Origin: Microbispora bryophytorum
Lineage (GTDB): Bacteria; Actinomycetota; Actinomycetes; Streptosporangiales; Streptosporangiaceae
Reading direction: 5' to 3'
Assembly: GCF_006874465.1 (NCBI RefSeq)
Contig: NZ_VIRL01000001.1
Coordinates: 744,001 to 808,000 of the forward strand
DNA: 64,000 bases
Positions 27,923-37,759 of this stretch are shown here, piece by piece (position 1 is the first letter of the stretch; each line of letters opens with the position of its first letter). The notes beneath the pieces are model-generated. The model was not told the origin of the DNA, searched no databases, and worked only from the letters and a program-made list of their open reading frames with translations. Made by a program: the position numbers and the translations under genes.

Positions 27923-28663
27923 GTGGGAGTCCTTCAGCGCTTCGAGCGCAGGCTCGAAGGGTTGGTTGAAGGTGCCTTCGCTCGGGCGTTCAAGTCCGAT
28001 CTCCAGCCGGTCGAGGTCGCCAGCGCCGTGCAGAGGGAGATGGACGAGCGCGCCGCGATCGTCGCTCAGGGTCGCACGCTCGTGCCGAACGACTTCGTGG
28101 TGGAGCTGTCGACGACCGACAGCGAGCGGCTGGAGGTGTACGCCGACAGCATCAGCCACGAGCTCGCCACTCTCGCACGGGAGTACGCCAAGGAGCAGGG
28201 CTATTCGTTCGTCGGGCCGGTGCGGGTGCGTTTCGAGACCGCAGACGACCTCGCGGTCGGGCTCTTCCGCATCCGGTCGGGTGTGATCCGGGGCGCCACG
28301 GTCGAGCAGGACGAGATCCGTCAGCCGCCGAGCGACGTGCCGACCGGCCGGCCCAGCGCGTTCCAGGGCCGTCCCCGGCTGCTCGTCTCCACCCAGGACG
28401 ACCCCCAGGGCCAGCGCTCGTACGAGCTGACCACGCCGGTCACTTTGCTGGGCCGCGGAACCGATTGTGATCTTCGGCTGGTGGATCCCGGCGTATCACG
28501 GCATCATGCCGAGCTAAGAGTGGAAGGGCCGCAGGTCGTGCTCGTGGACCTGGGGTCGACCAACGGCACCTTCATCAACGGCCAGCCGATCCGCAGGATC
28601 GAGATGCAGGACGGGACGAGGGTGACGCTCGGCCGCACGACACTGGTTTTCAGGCGCGATTAG
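27923..28663 (+). CDS. fhaA: FHA-domain protein FhaA
   Basis: 246 aa. An N-terminal DUF3662 domain (about 1-115, VGVLQRFERRLEGLVEGAFA), a linker, and a C-terminal FHA domain (about 150-246, LLGRGTDCDLRLVDPGVSRHHAEL and DLGSTNGTFING) that binds phosphothreonine. In mycobacteria FhaA binds the phosphorylated pseudokinase MviN and the PknB pathway at the pole or septum. GTG 27923 was chosen because GGGAGG lies 7 bp upstream and the protein then matches the family start. It is the first gene of the wall operon. Confidence 0.95.
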   Translation: MGVLQRFERRLEGLVEGAFARAFKSDLQPVEVASAVQREMDERAAIVAQGRTLVPNDFVVELSTTDSERLEVYADSISHELATLAREYAKEQGYSFVGPVRVRFETADDLAVGLFRIRSGVIRGATVEQDEIRQPPSDVPTGRPSAFQGRPRLLVSTQDDPQGQRSYELTTPVTLLGRGTDCDLRLVDPGVSRHHAELRVEGPQVVLVDLGSTNGTFINGQPIRRIEMQDGTRVTLGRTTLVFRRD

Positions 28664-28680
28664 AGGTAGACAAACGGTCC

Positions 28681-29145
28681 ATGTCCGAGCTAACGCTGCT
28701 GCTGATCCGGCTCGCCTTCCTGGCGGTGCTGTGGTTCTTCGTGATCGCCGCGGTCGGCGTCATCCGGACAGACCTGTTCGGTCCGCGTACGGCACCCGCG
28801 CCCACACGCAAACCGGTCAAGCAGCCCCGAGCGGTTTCCAAGCCCAAGAAGGGCGAACCCCGCCAGCTGATCGTCACCGGTGGCCCCCTGCAAGGGACCA
28901 TCATCAACCTCACGGAGACGCCAATCACCATCGGCCGGGCGAACGACGCCACGCTGGTTCTCAGCGACGACTACGCTTCGAGCCGGCACGCCCGGCTCTT
29001 CCCTCAGGACGGCCAGTGGATCGTGGAGGATCTCGGCTCCACCAATGGCACGTACCTTGAACGCTCCAAAGTGACCCGCCCGACCCCGGTGCCCCTCGGA
29101 GTTCCGATCCGCATCGGCAAAACCGTCATCGAATTGCGCAAATGA
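28681..29145 (+). CDS. fhaB: FHA-domain protein FhaB
   Basis: 154 aa. An N-terminal membrane helix (about 3-25), a short basic linker, and a C-terminal FHA domain (TIGRANDATLVLSDDYASSRHARL, LGSTNGTYLERSKV). It reads phosphothreonine on kinase substrates at the membrane. It overlaps pstP by 4 bp and follows fhaA by 17 bp, as in other actinobacteria. Confidence 0.95.
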   Translation: MSELTLLLIRLAFLAVLWFFVIAAVGVIRTDLFGPRTAPAPTRKPVKQPRAVSKPKKGEPRQLIVTGGPLQGTIINLTETPITIGRANDATLVLSDDYASSRHARLFPQDGQWIVEDLGSTNGTYLERSKVTRPTPVPLGVPIRIGKTVIELRK

Positions 29146-30416
29146 CCATCGCACTCCGCTACGCCGCTCGCTCGGACGTCGGGCTCCTCCGTGAAGGCAA
29201 CGAGGACTCGGCGTACGCCAGTGCCCGCCTGCTGGCCGTCGCAGACGGCATGGGCGGGCATGCCCACGGCGAGGTGGCCAGTTCGGTCGCCATCGCCGCA
29301 CTGTCGTCCCTCGACCGGGACGCCTTCGGCAATGACCTGCTCAGCGCCATCGAGGCGGCGGTCCGGGACGCCAACCACCAGTTGCACGCGATGGTGGGCC
29401 GGGACCCGAGTCTCAAAGGCATGGGCACCACCCTCACCGCGATGCTCTGGAGCGGCTCACGCTTCGCGCTGGTCCACGTGGGCGACTCCCGCGCGTACCT
29501 GCTCAGGAACGGCGAGCTGTACCAGATCACGCACGACCACACGCTCGTGCAGTCGTTGGTGGACGACGGGCGGATCACCCAGGAGGAGGCCGCCAACCAC
29601 CCCCAGCGCTCGATCCTGCTGCGCGCGCTGGACGGGAGCGGTGAGGTCGACCCCGACCTGCAGGACCGGGAGGCCCAGGTGGGCGACCGGTACCTGCTTT
29701 GCTCGGACGGCCTGTCCACGGTGGTCAGCGCCGAGACCCTGCACCACACCCTGTCCACGATCGACGATCCCGAGGACGTCGTCCGGCAGCTCATCGACCT
29801 CGCCAACCGGGGCGGCGGGCCGGACAACATCACCTGCGTGCTCGCCGACGTGATCGAGGTGGACGACCTGCAGCCGCCCCCGGCGGTGGCGGCGGTCGTC
29901 GGTGCGGCCGGCTCCGGCCGGGCCCGCTCGGCGCCGCCCGACACACCCGCGGGCCGGGCCACCACGGTCACCGCGCCCCAACCCGTGCTCACCGACGACG
30001 ACCTGGACGACGAACCCGTGCGCGAGGCCCCGGCCTCCGCGCGGCGTTCGCGCAAAAGCCGATCGGGTCCGAAAGTGGCCGTCGGGGTGCTGGTCGTCGC
30101 CGCCGCGCTCGGGGTCGGCGGCTATCTCGGCTACCAGTGGACCCAGAGCCAGTTCTACATAGGCGCCAAGGGAGACGAGCTCGTCGTCTTCCAGGGCGTC
30201 GACGCGGAGGTCGGCCCTGTGTCCTTCAAGAAGGTCGCCTACACCGACCACATGCGCGTCTCGTCGCTGCCGGCGGTGCAGCAGGACCAGGTCCGCAGCG
30301 GCATCCCGGTCGACAACCTGCAGACCGGGATAACCAGGATCAAGAGCTTCGGCGACTCGGCGACACCCCCGCCGGACGCCAAGTCGACGCCGACCCCCAC
30401 GAGGTCCAGTAAGTGA
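29142..30416 (+). CDS. pstP: PP2C Ser/Thr phosphatase PstP
   Basis: 424 aa. The PP2C catalytic domain (about 1-238) has metal-binding motifs RSDVGLLREGNEDS, VADGMGGHAHGE, HVGDSRAYLLR, LLCSDGLSTVV and GGPDNITCVL. A Pro/Ala-rich linker, one membrane helix (about 306-326) and an extracellular domain follow, ending in a Pro/Thr tail. It dephosphorylates PknA/PknB and their targets. It overlaps fhaB and rodA by 4 bp each. Confidence 0.96.
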   Translation: MTIALRYAARSDVGLLREGNEDSAYASARLLAVADGMGGHAHGEVASSVAIAALSSLDRDAFGNDLLSAIEAAVRDANHQLHAMVGRDPSLKGMGTTLTAMLWSGSRFALVHVGDSRAYLLRNGELYQITHDHTLVQSLVDDGRITQEEAANHPQRSILLRALDGSGEVDPDLQDREAQVGDRYLLCSDGLSTVVSAETLHHTLSTIDDPEDVVRQLIDLANRGGGPDNITCVLADVIEVDDLQPPPAVAAVVGAAGSGRARSAPPDTPAGRATTVTAPQPVLTDDDLDDEPVREAPASARRSRKSRSGPKVAVGVLVVAAALGVGGYLGYQWTQSQFYIGAKGDELVVFQGVDAEVGPVSFKKVAYTDHMRVSSLPAVQQDQVRSGIPVDNLQTGITRIKSFGDSATPPPDAKSTPTPTRSSK

Positions 30417-31792
30417 CTGCTGTCGAAGCCACGCCCGTACCGATGACCGCGAAGAGGCGGGGGGCCCAGCTGGGCATGCTCGCCTTCGCCGTGCTGATCG
30501 TGATGGGCGCGTACGCGAGCGTCGGGCTCGGGATCAACGGCAAGGTCCCGTCCGGCATGCTCGGCTACGGCCTCGGCCTCGGCGGTCTGATGCTCGCGGC
30601 CTACCTGGTGCTCGCCAAGTGGGCGCCGTGGGCCGATCCCCTTCTGCTTCCCCTCGTGACGCTGGTCAACGGCATCGGCCTGGTGATGATCTACCGGATC
30701 GAGCTGGCCGGGCAGGCGGGCGCGTCCGCCACGAACCAGCTCATGTGGACGGCGCTCGGCGTGGTGATGTTCTCCGCGACTCTGATCGTGTTGAAGGACC
30801 ACCGCGCCTTGCAGCGCCTCACCTACACCGCCGGGTTCGTCGGCGTGGTGCTGATGGCCATCCCGGCGCTGCTGCCCGGGTCGCTGAGCGAGGTCCAGGG
30901 CGCCAAGATCTGGATCCGCATCGGCGGGTTCTCGATCCAGCCCGGCGAGTTCGCCAAGCTGGCACTCGTCGTCTTCTTCGCCGGCTATCTCGTGGCCAAG
31001 CGCGACGTGCTCGCTCTCGCCGGCCGCCGGCTGCTGTTCATCGACCTGCCCCGCGCCCGCGACCTCGGCCCGGTGCTCATCACCTGGGGCTTCGCGATCG
31101 CCACGCTGGTCCTGGAGAAGGACCTCGGCACCTCGCTGCTGCTGTTCGGCGCGTTCATCGCGATGCTCTACATCGCCACCCAGCGCACGTCCTGGGTGCT
31201 CATCGGCATCCTGTTGTTCGTCGGCGGCGCCTTCCTCGCCGGGCAGGTCTTCAGCCATGTCGAGGCCCGCTTCAACGTCTGGCTGCACGCCGAGGACCCC
31301 GCGCTGTACGACGCGGGCGGCGGCAGCTACCAGCTCATGCAGGGCATGTTCGCCATGGGCTCGGGCGGCATCCTCGGCACCGGCCTCGGGCAGGGCTACC
31401 CCAAGCTGATCCCGCTGTCGTTCTCCGACTTCATCTTCTCGGCGACGGGCGAGGAGCTGGGTCTCACCGGTCTGATGGCGATCCTGATGATCTACGCGCT
31501 GATCGTCCAGCGGGGGCTGCGCACGTCGCTGGCCGCCCGCGACCCGTTCACCAAGCTGCTCGCGGGCGGCCTGTCGTTCATCCTCGCCTGGCAGGTGTTC
31601 ATCATCGTCGGCGGTGTGACCCGGCTGATCCCGCTGACCGGTCTCGTGACGCCGTTCATGTCCGCGGGAGGCTCGGCGCTGCTGGCCAACTGGATGCTCA
31701 TCGCCCTGCTCGTACGGATGTCCGACGCGGCCCGCCGGCCGCCGCCGCAGGCGATCCAGGACGAGGGAATGACCCAGGTGATGCAGCGATGA
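30413..31792 (+). CDS. rodA: SEDS-family peptidoglycan polymerase (RodA/FtsW type)
   Basis: 459 aa with about 12 membrane helices. SEDS hallmarks include GGFSIQPGEFAKLALVVFFA, LVLEKDLGTSLLLFGAF with the catalytic Asp, and GLVTPFMSAGGSALLANWM. It polymerises lipid II with the PBP encoded next. The start is GTG (30413) overlapping the pstP stop. Position in the operon makes it the RodA of the elongation machinery; FtsW normally lies in the dcw cluster. Confidence 0.95.
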   Translation: MTAVEATPVPMTAKRRGAQLGMLAFAVLIVMGAYASVGLGINGKVPSGMLGYGLGLGGLMLAAYLVLAKWAPWADPLLLPLVTLVNGIGLVMIYRIELAGQAGASATNQLMWTALGVVMFSATLIVLKDHRALQRLTYTAGFVGVVLMAIPALLPGSLSEVQGAKIWIRIGGFSIQPGEFAKLALVVFFAGYLVAKRDVLALAGRRLLFIDLPRARDLGPVLITWGFAIATLVLEKDLGTSLLLFGAFIAMLYIATQRTSWVLIGILLFVGGAFLAGQVFSHVEARFNVWLHAEDPALYDAGGGSYQLMQGMFAMGSGGILGTGLGQGYPKLIPLSFSDFIFSATGEELGLTGLMAILMIYALIVQRGLRTSLAARDPFTKLLAGGLSFILAWQVFIIVGGVTRLIPLTGLVTPFMSAGGSALLANWMLIALLVRMSDAARRPPPQAIQDEGMTQVMQR

Positions 31793-33246
31793 ACAGCCCG
31801 CTCAAGCGCGTCTCCGTGGCCTGCCTGCTCATGTTCGGCCTGCTCATGGCCAACGTGACCTACATCGGCACGGTGAAGGCCGACGGGCTGCGGACCGACT
31901 CGCGCAACGTCAGGGGCTTCTACGCCCGGTATGCGGTCGACCGCGGCTGGATCACGGCCGACAACGGCAAGACGACCCTCGCCAAGACCGTGGACAGCGG
32001 GGACAAGACGTTCCGTTTTGAGCGCGAATACCCCCTCGGCAAGCCGTTCACGCATGTCGTCGGCTGGTTCGCGCCGGAGAGCGCCTCGGGCATCGAGGCC
32101 GCGATGAACCGCTACCTCGACGGCAGCCACCCCGAACTGGTGGTCCGCCGGGCCATCGACATGGTCAGCGGCAAGCCCGCCAAGGGCGCGAGCGTCGACC
32201 TCACGCTGAACAGCAAGGCGCAGGAGATCGCGTACAAGGACCTGGCGGGCACCGGCAAGCGCGGCGCGGTCGTCGCGCTCGAGCCGAAGACGGGCAAGGT
32301 CCTGGCGATGGTGTCGGTGCCGTCGTACGACCCGAACCCGCTGGCCAAGGCGAACAAGGACACCGTCAACAAGGCGTACAACAAGCTGAACAAGGACGAC
32401 AACAAGCCGCTGCTCAACCGGGCCATCGACCTGACGTTCGCCCCGGGGTCCACGTTCAAGACGGTCACCTCGGCGGCCTACCTCAGCGACGACACCTCAC
32501 GCGACGAGAACACGCAGGTCGACGCGCCCGACTCGCTGCCGCTGCCGGGCACGAGCATCTCGCTGCCCAACTACCACGGAGAGTCCTGCGGCGGCCGGGC
32601 GACGCTGGTGGAGGCGCTGACCATCTCCTGCAACACGCCGTTCGCGAAGATGGGCATGGAACTCGGCTACGACAAGCTCAAGGAGCAGGCCGAGAAGTTC
32701 GGCGTCGGCCAGCCGCTGGAGATCCCCCTCAACGTCGCGGCCAGCAACATCGGCGCGGACGAGGGCAAGGCGGCTCTCGCCAAGACCGCGATCGGCCAGC
32801 AGAGCAACCAGATGACCCCGCTGCAGATGGCGATGGTCGCGGCCGGCATCGCCAACCAGGGCACCGTCATGAAGCCGTACCTGGTCAACAAGATCATGGG
32901 ACCGGACGGCGCGGAGATCGACGGGACCGACCCCGAGGAGCTGGACGAGGCCGTCACGCCCGAGGTGGCCGGCGAGCTGACCAAGATGATGATCGGCGTG
33001 ATCGAGAACGGCACCGGCGGCGCGGCCAAGCTTCCGGGCATCACCGTGGCCGGCAAGACGGGCACGGCGGAGACCCTGCCGGGCAAGCCGTCGCACGCGT
33101 GGTTCATCTCCTTCGCTCCGGTGGAGGACCCGAAGGTCGCCGTGGCGGTCTTCGTGGAGTCCGGCAGCGCCGGCAACGACGCCACCGGCGGCGCGGTGGC
33201 CGCGCCGATCGCCCACGACGTCATGCAGGCGGTGCTCGGACGGTGA
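31789..33246 (+). CDS. pbpA: Class B penicillin-binding protein PbpA
   Basis: 485 aa. An N-terminal membrane anchor (about 8-28), a short dimerisation domain, and a transpeptidase domain with SxxK (S221-TFK), SxN (S280-C-N) and KTG (K423-TG). It crosslinks peptidoglycan made by the SEDS partner. It overlaps rodA by 4 bp, and the kinase gene follows after 7 bp. The length is normal for PbpA and shorter than FtsI-type PBPs. Confidence 0.96.
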   Translation: MNSPLKRVSVACLLMFGLLMANVTYIGTVKADGLRTDSRNVRGFYARYAVDRGWITADNGKTTLAKTVDSGDKTFRFEREYPLGKPFTHVVGWFAPESASGIEAAMNRYLDGSHPELVVRRAIDMVSGKPAKGASVDLTLNSKAQEIAYKDLAGTGKRGAVVALEPKTGKVLAMVSVPSYDPNPLAKANKDTVNKAYNKLNKDDNKPLLNRAIDLTFAPGSTFKTVTSAAYLSDDTSRDENTQVDAPDSLPLPGTSISLPNYHGESCGGRATLVEALTISCNTPFAKMGMELGYDKLKEQAEKFGVGQPLEIPLNVAASNIGADEGKAALAKTAIGQQSNQMTPLQMAMVAAGIANQGTVMKPYLVNKIMGPDGAEIDGTDPEELDEAVTPEVAGELTKMMIGVIENGTGGAAKLPGITVAGKTGTAETLPGKPSHAWFISFAPVEDPKVAVAVFVESGSAGNDATGGAVAAPIAHDVMQAVLGR

Positions 33247-33253
33247 CCGACAC

Positions 33254-34735
33254 ATGACCGACACCGTGCTCGGCGGCCGCTACCGGCTGACCTCCCCCAT
33301 CGCCGCGGGCGGCATGGGCGAGGTCTGGCGGGCCGAGGACGAGCTGCTCGGCCGGGAGGTGGCGGTCAAGCTGCTCGGGCGCCATGTCGCGGGCGACGCC
33401 ACCTTCCGCGACCGGTTCCGCTCCGAGGCCAGGATCACCGCCGGGCTGACCGACCCCGGGATCGCCCAGGTCTTCGACTACGGCGAGACCGACGGCGTGG
33501 CCTACCTCGTGATGGAACTGGTGCGGGGCGAGCCGCTGTCGGCCATCCTCGCCCGCAACGGCGTGCTCGGGCCGCACGTCACGCTCGACCTCGTCGAGCA
33601 GACCGCCCGTGGCCTGCACGCGGCCCACCGGGCCGGGGTCATCCACCGCGACGTCAAGCCCGGCAACCTGCTCGTCACCGAGACCGGCCAGGTGAAGATC
33701 ACCGACTTCGGCATCGCCCGCGCGCTGGAGGCCGCGCCGCTGACCGCGACCGGCACCATCCTCGGCACCGCCCAGTACATAAGCCCGGAGCAGGCGTCCG
33801 GCGCCACCCTCACCCCGGCGAGCGACATCTACTCGCTCGGAGTGGTGGCCTACGAGTGCCTCGCGGGCCGCCCGCCGTTCACGGCGGACAACCCGGTGGC
33901 GCTCGCGCTGCGGCACCTCAACGACACGCCCCCGCCGCTGCCCGGGAACGTGCCCGCTCCGGTGGCGGCCCTCGTGACGGCCATGATCGCCAAGGACCCA
34001 GCCGCGCGGCCGGAGACCGGGCCGGTGCTCCTCGACGGGGCGCGGGCGCTGCGCGAGACCCTCGCTGGCACGGCCTCCCCGGCGGCCCTCGGTTCGCTGA
34101 CCGACCCCCGGGGCTTCCCCGTGGCGGGCGGCCCCGGCCGCACGATCCCTCCGGTCGCGCCCGGCCTCACGACGCCCCTCGGCGAGCCCGGCGCTCGCAC
34201 CCCGGGTTCCGGCGCCACCGCGCCGCTGAGCCCGGTCCCGGCCACCTCGCGCCGGGCTGTGGGAGTCCCCGACGCCGGTACGCGGCGGCCCGGAGGTCGG
34301 GGGCCGGCCGGCGAACGGCGCCCCCGTCCCGCGACCCTGCTCCTCGTGACGGCCGGCTGCGCCGCCGCGGTCGGCATCGGGGTCCTGGCCTTCTCCGCCG
34401 CCCGTACCGGCGAACCGCCGGCCCCGGGTGAGACGGTCGCGCCCGTCTCTCCGTCCCCCTCGCCGTCGCCATCGCCGTCGTCGGCGCGTACGCACAGGTC
34501 AGAGATTCCACGGACGCATCGGCCGACCGCTCCGGCAATGTCGGACGAGCCGAGCGCCGTTCCGTCGGCTACCGTAAGCAGGTCGGCATCAACCCCCCAG
34601 ACGCCTACACCGGCTTCGTCCCCGACCTCGACCTCGACCCCGACTCCGACGTCCACCCCGGCCACGGAACCCAGTGAGACTCCGCCCCCCGCGGACGACC
34701 CACCCGACACGAACCCTCCGGATGAGGGGGAGTGA
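33254..34735 (+). CDS. pknA: Ser/Thr protein kinase PknA
   Basis: 493 aa. Kinase domain (about 8-265): glycine loop AAGGMGEVW, catalytic Lys in VAVKLL, HRDVKPGN, DFG (TDFGIARAL) and the activation segment ending SPEQASG. A Pro/Gly linker and one membrane helix (about 360-378) follow, then a short extracellular Ser/Thr/Pro tail with SPSPSPSPS and TPTPTSTP runs. There are no PASTA repeats, the feature that separates PknA from PknB. It lies between pbpA and pknB. Confidence 0.93.
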   Translation: MTDTVLGGRYRLTSPIAAGGMGEVWRAEDELLGREVAVKLLGRHVAGDATFRDRFRSEARITAGLTDPGIAQVFDYGETDGVAYLVMELVRGEPLSAILARNGVLGPHVTLDLVEQTARGLHAAHRAGVIHRDVKPGNLLVTETGQVKITDFGIARALEAAPLTATGTILGTAQYISPEQASGATLTPASDIYSLGVVAYECLAGRPPFTADNPVALALRHLNDTPPPLPGNVPAPVAALVTAMIAKDPAARPETGPVLLDGARALRETLAGTASPAALGSLTDPRGFPVAGGPGRTIPPVAPGLTTPLGEPGARTPGSGATAPLSPVPATSRRAVGVPDAGTRRPGGRGPAGERRPRPATLLLVTAGCAAAVGIGVLAFSAARTGEPPAPGETVAPVSPSPSPSPSPSSARTHRSEIPRTHRPTAPAMSDEPSAVPSATVSRSASTPQTPTPASSPTSTSTPTPTSTPATEPSETPPPADDPPDTNPPDEGE

Positions 34736-34802
34736 TGAGAACAGGGGTCGATGATGGAGACCGGTGGCACCCCACGATGAACGGCAAGGGACAGTGCAGG
34801 AA

Positions 34803-36719
34803 ATGACTCAGCCACGACTTCTCGGCGGACGCTACGAGCTGGACGGCGTCGTGGGGCGTGGCGGCATGGCCGAGGTGTATCGCGCCCGGGACATCCGGCT
34901 GGACCGTATCGTCGCCATCAAGACGCTCCGCTCCGACCTCGCCAGGGACCACACGTTCCAGGCGCGCTTCCGGCGTGAGGCGCAGTCCGCCGCCTCGCTC
35001 AACCACCCGTCGATCATCGCTGTGTACGACACCGGCGAGGACATGATGGACGGCACGCCCGTGCCGTACATCGTGATGGAGTTCGTCGACGGGCGGACGC
35101 TGCGCGACCTGCTGCGCGCCGACCGGCGGCTGCTGCCCGAGCGGGCCGTGGAGCTGGTGGACGGCATCCTGCGGGCGCTGGACTACAGCCACCGGGGCGG
35201 CATCGTCCACCGGGACATCAAGCCGGCCAACATCATGTTGACAGTCAACGGCGAGGTCAAGGTCATGGACTTCGGCATCGCCCGGGCGATGGCCGACTCC
35301 GCCGCCACGATGACCCAGACGGCGCAGGTGATCGGCACCGCGCAGTACCTGTCTCCCGAGCAGGCCCGCGGCGAGCGCGTGGACGCCCGCAGCGACATCT
35401 ACTCGACCGGCTGCGTGCTGTACGAGTTGCTCACCGGCCAGCCGCCCTTCACCGGCGACTCGCCCGTGGCGATCGCCTACCAGCACGTGCGGGAGGACCC
35501 GATCCCGCCGTCGCGGATCGACCCCGAGATCCCGCAGTGGGCCGACGCGATCGTGCTCAAGGCGATGGCCAAGGACCCGCTCCACCGCTACCAGAGCGCC
35601 ACGGAGATGCGCGGCGACCTCCAGCGGGCCCTGTCGGGCATGCCGGTCGACCCGCAGACGATGGCGATGGCCACCCAGCAGTACAACGGGTACGGCACGG
35701 CGGACCGCACGCGGACGATGGCCGCCTCCGGCGCCCCCATGACGCAGAGCACCCGCGCCATCCCCGACTACGAGTACGCCCAGGAGCAGCGCGGCGGGGG
35801 CCGGTACGACGGACGGCGGCGCAGCGGCGGCGGCAACACCGCGCTGAAGACCGCCCTGTGGATCCTGATCCCGCTGGCGGTGATCGGCGCCATGATCGGT
35901 GTCGGATACGCGTTCCTCGGGTCCGGCGGATCCTCGGCGTCCGACAAGGTCGAGGTGCCGCGGGTGACGAACCAGACGAAGGCGGCGGCCGAGCAGGCGC
36001 TGAAGGCGGCCGGGTTCACGGTCACCTTCGGACCGGAGGAGTACAACAGCGACGTCCCCAAGGGCGCCGTCGTGAGCACCGACCCCGCCGGGGGCGAGCA
36101 GGCCGACCGCGGGGGCGCGGTCACCGTCGTCGTGTCCAAGGGCGAGGAGAAGGTCACCGTCCCCGAGGACCTGATCGGCAAGACGACGGAAGAGGCCAGG
36201 TCCGAACTGGAGGCGCTGGAGCTGAAGGTCAGCATCGTGCCGAAGGCCTCGACCAAGGAGCAGGGCAAGGTCTTCGACAGCAGCCCGAAGGGCGGCGAGA
36301 AGGTCGAGAAGGGCGCCCTGGTCCGGCTGTACGTGCCCAAGGAGATGACCGAGGTCCCGAGCGTCGTCGGCCTCACGCTCGAGGACGCGAGTCAGACGCT
36401 GAAGGGCGCCGGCTTCAAGGTCAAGACGTCGGAGCAGCCGAGCGACGTGGTGGCGCAGGGCAACGTGATCGACCAGTCGCCGCAGGCGGGGGCGAAGCTC
36501 AACCCCGGCACCACCATCACGCTGACGGTCTCCAGCGGCCCGCAGCCGCAGCAGCAGCCGACCGACCAGCCCGTACCCGACACGCCGACGGACGGCACCG
36601 GAGACGGCACCGGGGACGACACCGGAGACGGCGGCGACATGGGTGACGGCGGTGACGGTGGCGGCGGCGTGCAGATCGGGCCGCCCGGAGAGGGCGGGGA
36701 CAACCCGTTCGGCAACTAG
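34803..36719 (+). CDS. pknB: PASTA-domain Ser/Thr kinase PknB
   Basis: 638 aa. Kinase domain with K40, HRDIKPAN (D138) and DFG 156-158; juxtamembrane segment with several Thr; membrane helix about 348-373; then three PASTA repeats (about 383-447, 448-513 and 514-578) and a Gly/Asp-rich tail. PASTA units bind muropeptides or lipid II and tune wall synthesis. M. tuberculosis PknB has four PASTA units, so this one is shorter. I chose ATG 34803 (MTQPRLLGGRYEL); GTG 34764, 13 codons upstream, also has a possible ribosome site. It is the last gene of the operon. Confidence 0.95.
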   Translation: MTQPRLLGGRYELDGVVGRGGMAEVYRARDIRLDRIVAIKTLRSDLARDHTFQARFRREAQSAASLNHPSIIAVYDTGEDMMDGTPVPYIVMEFVDGRTLRDLLRADRRLLPERAVELVDGILRALDYSHRGGIVHRDIKPANIMLTVNGEVKVMDFGIARAMADSAATMTQTAQVIGTAQYLSPEQARGERVDARSDIYSTGCVLYELLTGQPPFTGDSPVAIAYQHVREDPIPPSRIDPEIPQWADAIVLKAMAKDPLHRYQSATEMRGDLQRALSGMPVDPQTMAMATQQYNGYGTADRTRTMAASGAPMTQSTRAIPDYEYAQEQRGGGRYDGRRRSGGGNTALKTALWILIPLAVIGAMIGVGYAFLGSGGSSASDKVEVPRVTNQTKAAAEQALKAAGFTVTFGPEEYNSDVPKGAVVSTDPAGGEQADRGGAVTVVVSKGEEKVTVPEDLIGKTTEEARSELEALELKVSIVPKASTKEQGKVFDSSPKGGEKVEKGALVRLYVPKEMTEVPSVVGLTLEDASQTLKGAGFKVKTSEQPSDVVAQGNVIDQSPQAGAKLNPGTTITLTVSSGPQPQQQPTDQPVPDTPTDGTGDGTGDDTGDGGDMGDGGDGGGGVQIGPPGEGGDNPFGN

Positions 36720-36730
36720 GCGAGCGAGCG

Positions 36731-36770
36731 GACGGCGGTCACCGCGAGGCGGTGGCCGCCGTCGGCGTTT
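36731..36770 (+). terminator. Terminator of the fhaA-pknB operon
   Basis: GACGGCGGTCACCGC (36731-36745) pairs with 36749-36763 across a 3-nt loop, with one G-T wobble, and is followed by GGCGTTT. It begins 11 bp after the pknB stop. Confidence 0.8.
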
Positions 36771-36916
36771 CATCGACCGGGGTCTCTCCCGGGACCTCTG
36801 CCGGTGAACGGCTGCCCCCACCCCGGCGAGCGGCCCGGACGGGGCATCGACGTCGGCGAGGCCGCGGCCGCCCGGCATCCCCCGTTCACCCTGCCGGAGG
36901 TCGCCGGGCATGAGGA

Positions 36917-36953
36917 AGGGCTTCCGCCACTCGGGGGCAATGGCGGAAGCCCT
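36917..36953 (-). terminator. Terminator hairpin after pabA
   Basis: AGGGCTTCCGCCA (36917-36929) and TGGCGGAAGCCCT (36941-36953) form a perfect 13-bp stem. It lies 33 bp past the pabA stop, and is placed to stop pabA transcription and perhaps read-through from pknB. Between the two terminators (36771-36916) I see no gene. Confidence 0.75.
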
Positions 36954-36985
36954 CACTTTCCTATTCGTAACGAGAGCGGAAAGCG

Positions 36986-37564
36986 TTACACAATCTGCGC
37001 GAGCCAGTTTCCGAGCAGCCGATGGCCGTGCTCGGACACGACCGACTCGGGGTGGAACTGCACGCCCTCGATGGGGGCGTCGCGGTGGCGCAAACCCATG
37101 ATGACGCCGTCGGGCGTGGTGGCCGTGACCTCCAGCGTGTCCGGCACGGTGCCGGGGACCACGGCGAGCGAGTGGTAGCGCGTCATCGTGACCGGCGACG
37201 GGAGCTCCCGGAACACCCCCCGCCCGTCGTGGGAGATCAGGCTGGTGCGGCCGTGCATGAGCTCGGGCGCGCGCTCCACCGCGGCCCCGTACGCCACGGC
37301 GATGGCCTGGTGGCCGAGACAGACCCCGAGCAGCGGCAGGCCGCGGTCGGCGCAGTGCCGCACGAGGGACACCGACACCCCGGCGGCCTTCGGCGTGCCG
37401 GGCCCCGGCGACACGAGCACGGCGTCGAATTCGTCGGCGTCGCCCACGGCGACGTGATCGCGCGGCCGTACGTCGCAGTCGGCCCCCAGACCGCGTAGAT
37501 ACTGCACGATCGTGTGCACGAAGCTGTCGTGATTGTCGACCACGAGCACCCGGACCGGGCTCAT
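36986..37564 (-). CDS. pabA: Class I glutamine amidotransferase (PabA/TrpG)
   Basis: 192 aa. It supplies ammonia from glutamine to the chorismate-using synthase in folate and/or tryptophan synthesis. The catalytic Cys is in GVCLGHQAI, and His and Glu are in GVQFHPESVVSEHG; the oxyanion motif is SPGPGTPKAAG. ATG 37564 has GGGAG upstream; a GTG six codons earlier is weaker. Its partner subunit is not in the window. The position beside pknB and crgA is conserved in actinobacteria, where it is labelled trpG or pabA, and one protein may serve both pathways. Confidence 0.93.
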   Translation of the reverse strand: MSPVRVLVVDNHDSFVHTIVQYLRGLGADCDVRPRDHVAVGDADEFDAVLVSPGPGTPKAAGVSVSLVRHCADRGLPLLGVCLGHQAIAVAYGAAVERAPELMHGRTSLISHDGRGVFRELPSPVTMTRYHSLAVVPGTVPDTLEVTATTPDGVIMGLRHRDAPIEGVQFHPESVVSEHGHRLLGNWLAQIV

Positions 37565-37759
37565 AGATGTCTCCCGCTTCACGGGGGTTGCTGGGTGTCC
37601 AGAGCGGAAACCGGACTTTCAGCGTACGGCAATCCCGCATGGGGGATCGCCCGTTGGGGTCCGCGACGACTATCCTTGCTCGGGACTTCACCGCCACAGC
37701 GATTACGCTATTGACACCAGCCCGCACGACCGCGCGGGTACCCACCAGGAGAAACTCCC

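Noticed and set aside
34605-37745. 1046-codon open frame opposite pknA/pknB
   Set aside because: It is antisense to well-supported kinase genes and low-complexity; an artefact of high GC.
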